Below are positions 45,098 through 54,478 of a DNA stretch of 64,000 nt, piece after piece (the stretch's first letter is position 1; each line of letters starts with the position of its first letter). This stretch comes from Streptomyces cynarae (GTDB lineage Bacteria; Actinomycetota; Actinomycetes; Streptomycetales; Streptomycetaceae), in NCBI RefSeq assembly GCF_025642135.1, contig NZ_CP106793.1, positions 8,462,001 through 8,526,000 of the forward strand. Direction: 5' to 3'. Under the pieces are notes generated by a model that saw only the letters and a list, made by a program, of their open reading frames with translations, did not search any database and was not told the DNA's origin. The translations under genes were made by a program, and so were the position numbers.

Positions 45098-45850
45098 ATG
45101 TGCCGTGACGTGACCTGCGAGCAGCTGCGGGAGGAGGGCCCCGAGCTGGCGCTCGGCGTGCTGCCCGCGCGTGAGCGGGCCGGGGCGGTCGCCCATCTGG
45201 ACCAGTGCGCGGACTGCCGGGAGTACGTCGAGGAGCTGACCCTCGTCGGGGACCGGCTGATCGGGCTGCTGCCGTGCGGTGAGCCGCCGGTCGGGTTCGA
45301 GACCCGGGTGGCGGAGGCGCTGACGCAGGGCGCGGCGGCGCGCGAGGCGCGTCCGCAGGCCCGTGCGTCCGGCTTCACGCGCCGACGCCTGCGGGGACGG
45401 GTACGGCTGAGGGCCGCCTCTGCCATGGCCGCGCTGGCCCTGGCCTTCGGGTTCGGGGGCTGGGCGGTCGGCACGGCGATCGAGGGCGTCACGACCGGGC
45501 CTTCGCACCCCGCCGAGGCGGGAGCGCGCATGCTCTGGGCGGGGCTGACGTCCCCGCGGGTCAGCCAGTCGACGGGCGAGGTCTTCGCCCATCCGGGTGC
45601 GCCGGGCTGGGTCTACATGACCGTCGACCTCGCCGACGCCGGCATTCCGTACAGCGGTGCGGTCTCCTTGCAGCTGGAGCGCGATGATGGCACCTCGGTC
45701 CGGGTCGGCAGCTTCACCCTGCACGACGGCTACGGCTACTGGGGCGGCCCGGCCCCCGTCGACCCCTCGGCGCTGACCGGCGCCCGGTTGACGTCGTCCG
45801 ACGGCAGGGTGCTCGCCACGGCCCACTTCGACGCCTCGCACCAGGCGTAG
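45098..45850 (+). CDS. Zinc-finger anti-sigma factor (membrane)
   Basis: A 250-residue protein. The N-terminal ZAS/zf-HC2 domain has HLDQCADC. One membrane helix follows (AASAMAALALAFGFGGWAVGTA), then an extracytoplasmic RskA-type domain with WVYMTVDLADAG and GSFTLHDGYGYWGG. It should hold the upstream ECF sigma factor at the membrane and release it on an external signal. The zinc finger may also give redox sensitivity. It is in an operon with the sigma gene. Confidence 0.9.
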   Translation: MCRDVTCEQLREEGPELALGVLPARERAGAVAHLDQCADCREYVEELTLVGDRLIGLLPCGEPPVGFETRVAEALTQGAAAREARPQARASGFTRRRLRGRVRLRAASAMAALALAFGFGGWAVGTAIEGVTTGPSHPAEAGARMLWAGLTSPRVSQSTGEVFAHPGAPGWVYMTVDLADAGIPYSGAVSLQLERDDGTSVRVGSFTLHDGYGYWGGPAPVDPSALTGARLTSSDGRVLATAHFDASHQA

Positions 45851-45948
45851 GGGGTGGGCGCCACGTCCGGTGGTGGACGGCCCTCACCCTCCCTGCTCCT
45901 TCTGCTGTACGAGATGTGTGCCCGAAATGTGAGAAAAGCTACGAACGC

Positions 45949-45977
45949 TCAATACGTCAGCGCGTGTGATTCGTATA
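45949..45977 (+). promoter_or_regulatory. Putative ECF-dependent promoter of the synthetase operon
   Basis: TCAATAC (45949-45955), a 16-nt spacer and CGTATA (45972-45977), followed after 6 nt by ATG 45984. It has the same half-sites, spacer and distance to the start codon as the motif before the ECF sigma gene. Confidence 0.6.
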
Positions 45978-45983
45978 AAAGGC

Positions 45984-48626
45984 ATGGGGTCAGAATCGAA
46001 GCTCGTGTCAGGCGCACGCGAAAGCGCAGCCGGCAGCAACCGACCAGGGGGTCAGGCCGCCGTCGACGAAGCGCCGGCCGATGCGGGGCCTTCCCCGCCC
46101 CTCCAGGCGATTCGACGAGGAGAGCCGGCCGACCCGCTCGTCGCCGAGGACATGGAGCAGGCTCTCGCACAGGTGCTGGCCGAGGTCGTGGGCATCGAAC
46201 AGGTGCCGGCCGACAGTCATTTCTTCGACGACCTGGGTGCCGATTCCCTGGTGATGGCACATTTCTGCGCGCGCCTGCGCAAGAGGGCGGACCTGCCCTC
46301 GGTCTCGATGAAGGAGATCTATCAACACCCCACGATCCGAAGTCTGGCGGCAGCGGTGCCCGACACCGCGCCCACGCGCACAGCCCCCGCGTTCACCCAG
46401 GCTCCGGGTCGGGAGCCGCAGACGGCCACGGGCGCCCCGCCCGGTGACACAGCCGGCACGACGGAATACGTACTGTGCGGCATCCTTCAGGCCCTCGCCT
46501 TCCTCGGCTACACCTACCTCGCGGCGATGGCCACCGCGTGGGGGTACGAGTGGATCTCCGCCAGGTCGGACCTGCTCGCTGTGTATGTGCGGTCGGTGCT
46601 GTTCGGCGGTGCCGTCTTCGTGGGGTTGTGCGCCCTTCCGATCCTGGTGAAGTGGACGCTCATCGGCCGGTGGAAGCCGGGGCAGATCCGGATATGGTCC
46701 CTGGGATACGTTCGCTTCTGGGTCGTGCGGACACTGATCCGTACGAACCCGCTGACGTTGTTCGTCGGCTCGCCCCTGTACGTGTTCTATCTACGGGCAC
46801 TGGGCGCCGACATCGGCCGAGGTGCCGTGATCCTCTCCCGCAACGTGCCTGTCTGCACCGACCTGCTCACCATCGGTGAGGGTTCCGTCGTCCGCAAGGA
46901 CTCGTTCTTCCTCTGCTACCGCGCCCGAGCGGGCGTGATCGAGCCGGGCCCGGTCACGATCGGGAAGTCGGTGCTGGTCAGCGAAGCCACGGTGATGGAC
47001 ATCGGGACGGCGCTGGGCGACGGAGCCCAGCTCGGCCATGCCTCCTCGCTGCACAGCGGGCAGGTCGTGCCGCAGGGCGAGCGCTGGCACGGGTCCCCCG
47101 CACAGCGGACCGAGGCCGACTTCCAGGTCGTGGGCGAGACGCCGCACGCCACGCTGCGCAGAGCCCTGCACAGCGCACGGCAACTCGCGACAGCGTTCCT
47201 TGTGTATGTGCCGCTCGCGGTCGGTGGCACCATCATGTTGCTCGTCGCGGTTCCGGAACTCCACACGGTCATCGAGCCGGGGCCGGCGGTCCTGACCAAC
47301 GGCACCTTCTACCGTGATGTTGCGGTGGCCGCCGCCGTGCTCGTCCTCGGCGGCCTCATCCTCGGCCTGTTGCTCGTCAGCGCTCTTCCCCGTGTGCTGC
47401 GTCGCGCCGTCGTACCAGGCCGGGACTACCCGCTGTACGGATGGCGCCACTCCATCCACCGAGCCGTTTCGCGACTCACCAACAGGCGAAACCTCACCCG
47501 TCTGTTCGGTGACAGTTCCTGCATCGTGCACTACCTGCGCGCCATCGGCTACGACTTCTCCCACATCGAGCAGACGGGGTCGAATTTCGGCACGGAAGTC
47601 AGGCACGAGACGCCCTTCATGAGTTCCGTCGGCAGCGGAACGATGGTCGCCGACGGCCTGTCGATCGTGAATGCGGACTTCTCCAGCACCGCTTTCCAGG
47701 TGTCCCGGGCGTCGATCGGGGCGCACAGCTTCCTGGGAAACCGGATCGCCTATCCGGCGCGGGCCCGCACCGGCGACAACTGCCTTCTGGCGACGAAGGT
47801 CATGGTGCCTGTCGACGGACAAATCCGGGAAGGCGTGGGGCTGCTGGGCTCACCCAGTTTCGAGATCCCCAGGACGGTCCTGCGCGACAGCCGGTTCGAC
47901 CGGTTCAGGAGCGGAGAAGAGCTGCGCCGCGGCCTTGCGGCGAAGAACAAGCACAACGCGGCCACCATGGGTTGGTTCCTTCTCTCGCGGTGGATCTACC
48001 TCACGTGTGCCGCCCTGCTCGCTGCCGGGGCGGCCGACACCTATGCCCGGCTGGGCGTGCCTGCCGTCGCACTCGCCGATGTACTCGTTGTCGTCTTCAC
48101 CGCGGTGTACTTCGTGCTGGTCGAGCGTCTCGTCATCGCGGCGCGCCGTCCAGGTGCCCTGTACTGCTCGATCTACGATCCCCGGTTCTGGTGGCGTGAG
48201 CGGTACTGGAAGGTGCCGTCCGAGACGTATCTGCGCTTGTTCAACGGCACTCCGTTCAAGAACGTGATCTGGCGGCTCCTGGGCGTCCGGATCGGGCACC
48301 GGGTGTTCGACGACGGCTGCTACGTGACCGAGCGGCCGATGGTGACCATCGGCGACGCGTGCATCCTGAACGCGGGCAGCATCATCCAGTGCCACTCGCA
48401 GGAGGACGGCACGTTCAAGTCCGAGAGCACCACGCTGGGTCGCGGCTGCACGATCGGTGTCGGTGCCCTGGTCCACTACGGCGTGACGCTGGGCGACGGG
48501 GCGGTGCTCGCCGCGGACTCCTTCCTCATGAAGGGAGAGGTGGTCCCGCAGAACTCCCGGTGGGGCGGGAATCCGGCCCGCGAGCTGGAGCAGGGCGACG
48601 ACGACGTGGGAAGGAGCAGCCGATGA
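45984..48626 (+). CDS. Carrier protein fused to Pls-type six-TM terminal module
   Basis: An 880-residue protein. A peptidyl-carrier domain (about residues 54-122; phosphopantetheine Ser88 in LGADSLVMAHF) is followed by three hydrophobic pairs (six helices in all) alternating with three left-handed beta-helix/condensation-like modules (hexapeptide runs such as IGEGSVVRKDS, IGAHSFLGNRIAYPARARTG and CTIGVGALVHYGVTLGDGA). This is the C-terminal architecture of epsilon-poly-lysine synthetase (Pls) and related poly-amino-acid synthetases, where tandem C domains elongate the chain at the membrane. Here the adenylation domain is missing and lies on the next gene. ATG 45984 is chosen from the promoter; GTG 45966 overlaps it. 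Confidence 0.85.
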   Translation: MGSESKLVSGARESAAGSNRPGGQAAVDEAPADAGPSPPLQAIRRGEPADPLVAEDMEQALAQVLAEVVGIEQVPADSHFFDDLGADSLVMAHFCARLRKRADLPSVSMKEIYQHPTIRSLAAAVPDTAPTRTAPAFTQAPGREPQTATGAPPGDTAGTTEYVLCGILQALAFLGYTYLAAMATAWGYEWISARSDLLAVYVRSVLFGGAVFVGLCALPILVKWTLIGRWKPGQIRIWSLGYVRFWVVRTLIRTNPLTLFVGSPLYVFYLRALGADIGRGAVILSRNVPVCTDLLTIGEGSVVRKDSFFLCYRARAGVIEPGPVTIGKSVLVSEATVMDIGTALGDGAQLGHASSLHSGQVVPQGERWHGSPAQRTEADFQVVGETPHATLRRALHSARQLATAFLVYVPLAVGGTIMLLVAVPELHTVIEPGPAVLTNGTFYRDVAVAAAVLVLGGLILGLLLVSALPRVLRRAVVPGRDYPLYGWRHSIHRAVSRLTNRRNLTRLFGDSSCIVHYLRAIGYDFSHIEQTGSNFGTEVRHETPFMSSVGSGTMVADGLSIVNADFSSTAFQVSRASIGAHSFLGNRIAYPARARTGDNCLLATKVMVPVDGQIREGVGLLGSPSFEIPRTVLRDSRFDRFRSGEELRRGLAAKNKHNAATMGWFLLSRWIYLTCAALLAAGAADTYARLGVPAVALADVLVVVFTAVYFVLVERLVIAARRPGALYCSIYDPRFWWRERYWKVPSETYLRLFNGTPFKNVIWRLLGVRIGHRVFDDGCYVTERPMVTIGDACILNAGSIIQCHSQEDGTFKSESTTLGRGCTIGVGALVHYGVTLGDGAVLAADSFLMKGEVVPQNSRWGGNPARELEQGDDDVGRSSR

Positions 48627-51211
48627 CCCTCGTACCCAACGCCCCTGTGCTCGAGCCCGGGGACGAGGAGTTCTGGCGGTCCGTCCTGACCCGTGGCGGG
48701 TTCACCACTGTTCCGCGCTGGACGCTCACCCCGGTGCCGGGCGTGGCACAGCACGAGGTGCAGATCCCCCCGGACGTCATGGCCGCAGCGCGCCGGTTGG
48801 CCGACGACATGGCCGTGCCGCTCAACTCGGTCCTGCTGGCGGCGCACGCCAAGGTACTGGCCGCCCTGTCCGGCGAGCGCGACGTCACGACCGGCTACAT
48901 CGCCGAGCCGGACACCGGGCCGCTGCCGTGCAGGCTGACAACCCATCATCCCCACTGGAGGGCACTGGTACGGGAAGCCCGACGTGCCGAAACGGGGCTG
49001 CTCGCGCACAAGCAGGCCGCGGTCGAGGACCTCGAGCGCGAGTTGCAGTTGCCCGGTCGCCTGAGCGAAGCCTCGTTCGCCGCGTTCCCGGCCGACCGCG
49101 AGGCGGCTGCCGCAACGGCTGTTGCGTTCCGCGAGCTCCCCGCCGGCACCGTATGGCAGGTCATGTCCACGTGGAGCGACAGCGGACACACCCTGCGGCT
49201 GCGGTACCGACGCGATGCAGTGGACGCCCCGTGCGCCGCGCGCATCGTGGGCTACCACCTGACCGCCCTGGCCCTGATGGCCGCCGATCCCGCCGCCCGG
49301 CCCGGGCAGCAGAGCCTGCTGTCCGCCGAGGAGGTTCGCCTCCAGCTCGAGGGACTCGCCGGGCCGCGGCGCAGGCTTCCGCAGAGCTGTGTCCACGCCC
49401 TGATCGAGCAGCGTGTACGGGACCACCCCAACCGCGTATCCATCGTGCACGGTGACCGGCAGTGGACGTACGCCGAACTCAACCAGCGTGCCAACTACGT
49501 GGCTCGAGCCCTTCTCGGGCTGGGGGCGGGACGCGAGGATGTCGTCGCGGTGGTGACGGAACGCAACGTGGACTGGGCGGCGGCCGTCCTCGGAGTCCTC
49601 AAGGCCGGGTGCGTCTACCTGCCCGTCGAGCCGCGCTTCCCCGCCGACCGCATCGCGGCCATGCTCTCGCGTGCCGGGTGCCGGCTGGTGCTGACCGAGC
49701 CCGGCAGCACCACCAACCTCTCGCGAGCCGTGGACGCACTGCCCGGGGCGCGGACCCTGCTGGTCGAGGCGGCCTACGGCGCGACGGACGCGGCCGGTGA
49801 CCTGGACCTGGACGTGCGCCTGGACCAGCTCGCCTACATCTTCTTCACCTCCGGCTCCACCGGCGAGCCCAAAGGCGCGATGTGCGAACACGCCGGGATG
49901 CTCAACCACATCCACGCCAAGATCGACGACCTGCGGATCGGCGAGGGCCAGGTCGTCGCCCAGACGGCGCCTCAGTGCTTCGACATCTCCCTGTGGCAGT
50001 TGTTGGCGGCGCTGGTGGCCGGCGGTCGGACCCTGCTGGTTCCCCAAGAGGTGATCGAGGACGTCCCTCGATACCTCGACACGATCGCCGAGGGCCGCGT
50101 CAGCGTCCTGCAGGCCGTGCCCTCGTACCTCGACGCCGTGGTGTCCTCGCTGGAGAGGTGCCCGCGCGAGCTGCCGGACCTGCGGTGCGTGTCGGTCACC
50201 GGCGAGGCCCTGAAGAAGGACCTCGTGGAGCGCTGGTTCCGCGCCCAGCCGGGGATCAGGCTCGTCAACGCCTACGGGCTCACCGAGACGTCGGACGACA
50301 CCAACCATGAAGTCATGGACCAGGCGCCGGACACCGACCGGATCCCGCTCGGCCGTCCGGTGAACAACGTGCGGGTCCGCGTCGTCGACGACAACCTGTC
50401 ACCGGTGCCGCTCGGCGCACCCGGCGAGATCGTCTTCGCCGGAGTCTGCGTCGGCCGCGGCTACGTCAACGATCCGGAGCGCACGCGCCAGTCGTTCACG
50501 ACCGATCCCTACCGCACCGGCGACCGGCTCTACCGAAGCGGCGACTACGGCCGCTGGCTGCCCGACGGCAAGCTGGATTTCCTCGGCCGCCGGGACAGCC
50601 AGGTGAAGGTCCGCGGGTTCCGCGTCGAGATCGAGGAGGTGGAGAACGCCCTGCTGAAGGTGCCCGGCGTGCGCGCCGGCGCGGTCACGGTCACCCAGAA
50701 CGACCGGGGCGGGCGCCTGGTGGCCTTCTGCTGCGGTGAGCATCCGCCTGCTGACGACACCGTGCGACAGCACCTGAGCAGGCACCTGCCCGCCTACATG
50801 GTCCCCTCGTCCTTCCACTGGCGCGATCACCTCCCGCTGACCGGCAACGGCAAGGTAGACCGCAAGGCCCTGGCATCGCTCGCGGGGGAACTCGACCACA
50901 CCGGACCTCACGACACCTGCGTCGCAGCGGCGTCGGACACCGGCGAACCACCGCGCACACCGACCGAGGAGCGCCTGGCCGCCGCCTGGGCCACGGTGCT
51001 CGGCATCCCGCAACACCGGATCGGCCGGCAGGCCCACTTCTTCGACGACGGCGGCGGCACCTCGCTCACAGCGCTCCAACTCGCCATTCGGCTCGACCGC
51101 ACGGTGTCCCTGAAAGACCTCACCCACCATCCGGTGCTCGCCGACCTGGCCCGCCTGCTCGACGTCCGAGCCGCGTCGTCCCGAGCCGCGTCGTCCCCGA
51201 CCGTTTCGTGA
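48623..51211 (+). CDS. NRPS adenylation protein with half C domain and carrier
   Basis: An 862-residue protein. Residues 1-260 resemble the C-terminal half of a condensation domain (VPLNSVLLAAHAKVLAALSG) without the HHxxxDG half. An adenylation domain follows (A3 FFTSGSTGEPKG about 407; A4 FDIS 453-456; A5 NAYGLTE 549; A10 NGKVDRK about 742), then a carrier (Ser814 in GGTSLTALQL). The specificity residues by eye read D-I-W-S-S-T-A-D-D-K; two acidic residues at the pocket end suit an amino acid with a basic side chain, such as diaminopropionate. It overlaps the upstream gene by ATGA. There is no thioesterase. Confidence 0.88.
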   Translation: MTLVPNAPVLEPGDEEFWRSVLTRGGFTTVPRWTLTPVPGVAQHEVQIPPDVMAAARRLADDMAVPLNSVLLAAHAKVLAALSGERDVTTGYIAEPDTGPLPCRLTTHHPHWRALVREARRAETGLLAHKQAAVEDLERELQLPGRLSEASFAAFPADREAAAATAVAFRELPAGTVWQVMSTWSDSGHTLRLRYRRDAVDAPCAARIVGYHLTALALMAADPAARPGQQSLLSAEEVRLQLEGLAGPRRRLPQSCVHALIEQRVRDHPNRVSIVHGDRQWTYAELNQRANYVARALLGLGAGREDVVAVVTERNVDWAAAVLGVLKAGCVYLPVEPRFPADRIAAMLSRAGCRLVLTEPGSTTNLSRAVDALPGARTLLVEAAYGATDAAGDLDLDVRLDQLAYIFFTSGSTGEPKGAMCEHAGMLNHIHAKIDDLRIGEGQVVAQTAPQCFDISLWQLLAALVAGGRTLLVPQEVIEDVPRYLDTIAEGRVSVLQAVPSYLDAVVSSLERCPRELPDLRCVSVTGEALKKDLVERWFRAQPGIRLVNAYGLTETSDDTNHEVMDQAPDTDRIPLGRPVNNVRVRVVDDNLSPVPLGAPGEIVFAGVCVGRGYVNDPERTRQSFTTDPYRTGDRLYRSGDYGRWLPDGKLDFLGRRDSQVKVRGFRVEIEEVENALLKVPGVRAGAVTVTQNDRGGRLVAFCCGEHPPADDTVRQHLSRHLPAYMVPSSFHWRDHLPLTGNGKVDRKALASLAGELDHTGPHDTCVAAASDTGEPPRTPTEERLAAAWATVLGIPQHRIGRQAHFFDDGGGTSLTALQLAIRLDRTVSLKDLTHHPVLADLARLLDVRAASSRAASSPTVS

Positions 51212-51231
51212 ACCGCTGGAGGCGGTGAGAG

Positions 51232-52236
51232 ATGTCGTCCTCATTCACCACACGACCGGTCGATCCGGACCTTCGGCTCGGTCCCGTACCGATCGTGACC
51301 ACCGGCCCGACCGACGATCCCGACCGCTGGGCGGCCGAACACCGGGGCCTGCTGCGCAGCCTGGTCACCGAGCACGGTGCCGTCATGGTGCGCGGTCTGG
51401 GGCTGCACGACGTCGCCGGCACCGCGTCCGTCTTCACCCGGCTGGCCACCGGGCTGATGGTCGAGACGGAGGCGTTCGCCGCACGGCGCAGCTACGGCAC
51501 CGGCGTGTACTCGTCGTCGACGTGGCCGCCCAACCGGACGATGTGCATGCACCACGAGCTCAGCTACGCGCTGCGGTTCCCGGGCCTGATGCAGTTCGCC
51601 TGCCTGGTCTCGCCCAGCCGTGGCGGTGCGACCGCCCTCGCCGACTCGCCGACCGTACTCGCCGCCCTGCCGGAGGCACTCGTCGAGCGGTTCGAGCACG
51701 AGGGCTGGTTGCTCGCCCGGAACTACAACGACGACATCGGAGCCTCCTGGACCGAGGCGTTCGGAACCGACGATCGCACAGCCGTCGAAGACTACTGCCG
51801 CGCCGCCGCCATCGAGTTCGTCTGGCAACCCGACGGCGGCCTGAGCACCAGGCAACGCCGCAGCGCCGTGATCCGTCACCCGCTCACGGGGCGGCGCTGC
51901 TGGTTCAACCAGATGGCGTTTCTCAGCGAATGGACGCTGGATCCGGAGATACGCGAATACCTGGTGGATCTCTACGGGTCGGACGGGTTGCCGTTCAACA
52001 CCCGTTACGGCAACGGCGACTCCATCTCACGGGACACCGTCGACCTCATCAACCAGGTCTACCAGGCCCACACCGTACGCGAACCGTGGCAGGACGGCGA
52101 CCTGCTGCTGGTCGACAACCTGCGCACCGCGCACAGCAGAGAAGCCTACGAAGGACCGCGCGACGTGATGGTCGCCTTGGCCGACCCGGTGCACCTGCAC
52201 GACTGCTCGCCGACCGTGGAGGTGATGACACGATGA
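51232..52236 (+). CDS. Fe(II)/2-oxoglutarate oxygenase (TauD/SyrP-like)
   Basis: A 334-residue TauD/TfdA-family enzyme. The iron triad is His107-x-Glu109 (MHHELSY) and His301 (NLRTAHSREAY); Arg310 binds 2-oxoglutarate. The HxE, not HxA/G, form predicts hydroxylation or desaturation rather than halogenation. SyrP-like members hydroxylate carrier-bound amino acids in NRPS systems. It starts 20 nt after the adenylation gene and overlaps sbnB by ATGA, so it is part of the operon and probably modifies the diaminopropionate unit. Confidence 0.9.
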   Translation: MSSSFTTRPVDPDLRLGPVPIVTTGPTDDPDRWAAEHRGLLRSLVTEHGAVMVRGLGLHDVAGTASVFTRLATGLMVETEAFAARRSYGTGVYSSSTWPPNRTMCMHHELSYALRFPGLMQFACLVSPSRGGATALADSPTVLAALPEALVERFEHEGWLLARNYNDDIGASWTEAFGTDDRTAVEDYCRAAAIEFVWQPDGGLSTRQRRSAVIRHPLTGRRCWFNQMAFLSEWTLDPEIREYLVDLYGSDGLPFNTRYGNGDSISRDTVDLINQVYQAHTVREPWQDGDLLLVDNLRTAHSREAYEGPRDVMVALADPVHLHDCSPTVEVMTR

Positions 52237-53303
52237 CCACCACCTGCTCGCCCGCCGCCCGGCTCACCCCGTCCGGGACGCCACGGGTGCCTCCCTTCGC
52301 CGTCATCTCCGGCGCGCAGGTGCAGCGCGCCCTGCAGGGGCGCGAAGAGCACATCGTGGAGCTGGTGCAGGTCGCGTACCGGCTGCACGCCGCAGGAGAC
52401 TCGGTAAACCCGCCGTCCTCCTTCCTGCGTTTCCACGACCGTCCCTCCTCCCGGATCATCGCGCTGCCCGCGTCGCTCGGTGGTGAGACACGGGTGGACG
52501 GCCTCAAGTGGATCTCCAGCTTTCCCCAGAACGTCGAGGGCGGCATCCCGCGGGCATCGGCGGTGCTCATCCTCAACGACCATGACACCGGCTACCCGTT
52601 CGCGTGCCTGGAAAGCTCGATCATCAGCGCCTCCCGGACAGCGGCGTCGGCCGCGCTCGCAGCCGACTGGCTCAGCCGGAAACGGCCGCGCCCGACCCAC
52701 CTCGGCTTCGTCGGAGCGGGTGTGATCGCCCGTTACATTCACACGTTTCTGGCCGGCACGGGCTGGTCGTTCGAGAACGTCGGAGTGTTCGACCTGTCGC
52801 CGGACAACGCGAGGGCCTTCCGCTGCTGCCTGGAGCAGTCGGGGGCGGCGGGGCCCGTCACGGTGCACGACAGTGCCGAGCAGGTGATCCGCCTCAGCGA
52901 CCTGGTGGTCTTCGCGACGGTTGCCGCGCGTCCCCACGTCCACGACCCGGCGTGGTTCGCGCACGATCCGGTGGTGCTGCACATATCGCTGCGCGACCTG
53001 GCCCCCGAGGTACTGCTCGCCTCGGCCAACATCGTCGACGACGTGGAGCATTGCCTGCGAGCCGACACCTCACCTCACCTGACCGAACAGCTCACCGGGA
53101 ACCGGCAGTTCCTCGACGGGACGTTGGAGGACGTCATGGCCGGGCGCGTCACACCGCCGCCGGACCGCCCTGTGATCTTTTCACCCTTCGGCCTGGGAGT
53201 GCTCGATCTGGCCGTCGGCAAGTACGTCTACGACCAGGTCGCCGAGTCCGGAGGACTGAACGTCATCGACGACTTCTTCCACGAGCTGAACCGCTACGGA
53301 TGA
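52233..53303 (+). CDS. sbnB: SbnB-like N-(2-amino-2-carboxyethyl)-glutamate dehydrogenase
   Basis: A 356-residue ornithine-cyclodeaminase-fold enzyme. The Rossmann motif is LGFVGAGVIARYIHTFLAG. KWISSFPQN and the ESSIISASRTAA segment match SbnB. In staphyloferrin B synthesis SbnB oxidatively splits N-(1-amino-1-carboxy-2-ethyl)-glutamate into L-2,3-diaminopropionate, 2-oxoglutarate and NADH. The next gene is SbnA-like, completing the Dap pathway. Released 2-oxoglutarate could feed the adjacent oxygenase. ATG 52233 overlaps the upstream stop. Confidence 0.9.
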   Translation: MTTTCSPAARLTPSGTPRVPPFAVISGAQVQRALQGREEHIVELVQVAYRLHAAGDSVNPPSSFLRFHDRPSSRIIALPASLGGETRVDGLKWISSFPQNVEGGIPRASAVLILNDHDTGYPFACLESSIISASRTAASAALAADWLSRKRPRPTHLGFVGAGVIARYIHTFLAGTGWSFENVGVFDLSPDNARAFRCCLEQSGAAGPVTVHDSAEQVIRLSDLVVFATVAARPHVHDPAWFAHDPVVLHISLRDLAPEVLLASANIVDDVEHCLRADTSPHLTEQLTGNRQFLDGTLEDVMAGRVTPPPDRPVIFSPFGLGVLDLAVGKYVYDQVAESGGLNVIDDFFHELNRYG

Positions 53304-53354
53304 GCGGCCCGCGGCACGGCGCACCGAGCCGCCCTTCGATCCACGGAGGCCATC

Positions 53355-54398
53355 GTGCCAGTCATATCCGATCCGTACAGCTTCAACGAGGAGGACCTCT
53401 ACGTCGACCTGCGGTCGATCTGCGGGCAGCCGCTGTTCCTGAAGTGCGAGGGGTTCAACTTCGCCGGCTCCATCAAGCTGAAGCCCGCCAGGGAGATGGT
53501 GGAGGCCGCGGAACGGGCAGGGGTCATCACACCCGACTCGGTTCTGCTCGAGTCCTCGTCGGGCAACATGGGCGTGGCCATGAGCGTGATCGCGGCCAGC
53601 AAGGGTTACCGGTTCCTGTGTGTGACGGACTCGCGCTGCAACCTGTCGACCCGGTTGTTGATGGAGGCACTCGGCGCCCATGTTCACGTCGTCACCGAGC
53701 CCAGCCCGCACGGCGGTTTCCTCGGTGCTCGCCTCGACTACATCCGCAGGCAGTGCGCTCGCAGCGGGAGATACGTGTGGCTGAGCCAGTACACCAACGC
53801 GAACAACTGGAAGGCGCACTATCACCGGACGGCCCCGGCGATCGCGCGCTCCTTCCCCGGTCTTGACGTGCTGTTCGTCGGAGCGGGCACCACCGGAACG
53901 CTCATGGGCTGTGCCCGCTGGTTCCGGCACTGGCACCGCCCCGTGCGGATCGTCGCGGTCGACACCGTCGGTTCGGTGACCTTCGGCGGAGCGCCGGGCC
54001 GCCGGATGCTTCCCGGCCTGGGGATGAGCATGCAACCGCCGCTGCTGGACGCCTCGTACGTGGACGAGGCGATAGAAGTAGAAGAGGCCGACACCATCCG
54101 GGCCTGTCACCGCCTGGCCAGGCACGGATTCCTCTTCGGGGGCTCCACGGGCACCGTGGTCAGCGGGGCGGTCGACTGGCTGGCCCGAGGTGACCGGCCG
54201 GCCCTCACCGCGGTGGCCATCGCTCCGGACCTGGGGGAGCGCTATCTCGACACCGTCTACCAGGCCAACTGGATCCGGGATCTCTACGGCGACGCCGTTT
54301 TGGGCGACGACGTCGTGACCAGTGATGCGCAGCTGCGTACCGATGTCCCTGAAACCAGGCCGGCATCCTCGGCCCGGTCGTCGGGCAAACGGTCGTAG
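53355..54398 (+). CDS. sbnA: SbnA-like PLP-dependent ACEGA synthase
   Basis: A 347-residue cysteine-synthase-family enzyme. The PLP lysine is Lys41 in FAGSIKLKPA, the substrate loop is ESSSGNMGVAMS, and the phosphate-binding loop is GAGTTGTLMG. SbnA condenses O-phospho-L-serine with glutamate to give the SbnB substrate. It starts at GTG 53355 with GGAGG 6 nt upstream, 51 nt after sbnB. It is the last gene of the rightward synthetase operon. Confidence 0.9.
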   Translation: MPVISDPYSFNEEDLYVDLRSICGQPLFLKCEGFNFAGSIKLKPAREMVEAAERAGVITPDSVLLESSSGNMGVAMSVIAASKGYRFLCVTDSRCNLSTRLLMEALGAHVHVVTEPSPHGGFLGARLDYIRRQCARSGRYVWLSQYTNANNWKAHYHRTAPAIARSFPGLDVLFVGAGTTGTLMGCARWFRHWHRPVRIVAVDTVGSVTFGGAPGRRMLPGLGMSMQPPLLDASYVDEAIEVEEADTIRACHRLARHGFLFGGSTGTVVSGAVDWLARGDRPALTAVAIAPDLGERYLDTVYQANWIRDLYGDAVLGDDVVTSDAQLRTDVPETRPASSARSSGKRS

Positions 54399-54478
54399 GC
54401 GCCGTACGCGGAGCTCTCGGCACCTGACAGAACCGACGTGCCCCCGAGGCGGTCAGGGGGGCGGTGGCGTCGCGGCCG

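Noticed and set aside
46791..50308. Long minus-strand frames opposite the synthetase genes
   Set aside because: The plus strand carries carrier, hexapeptide and adenylation motifs; the minus frames are shadow sequence.
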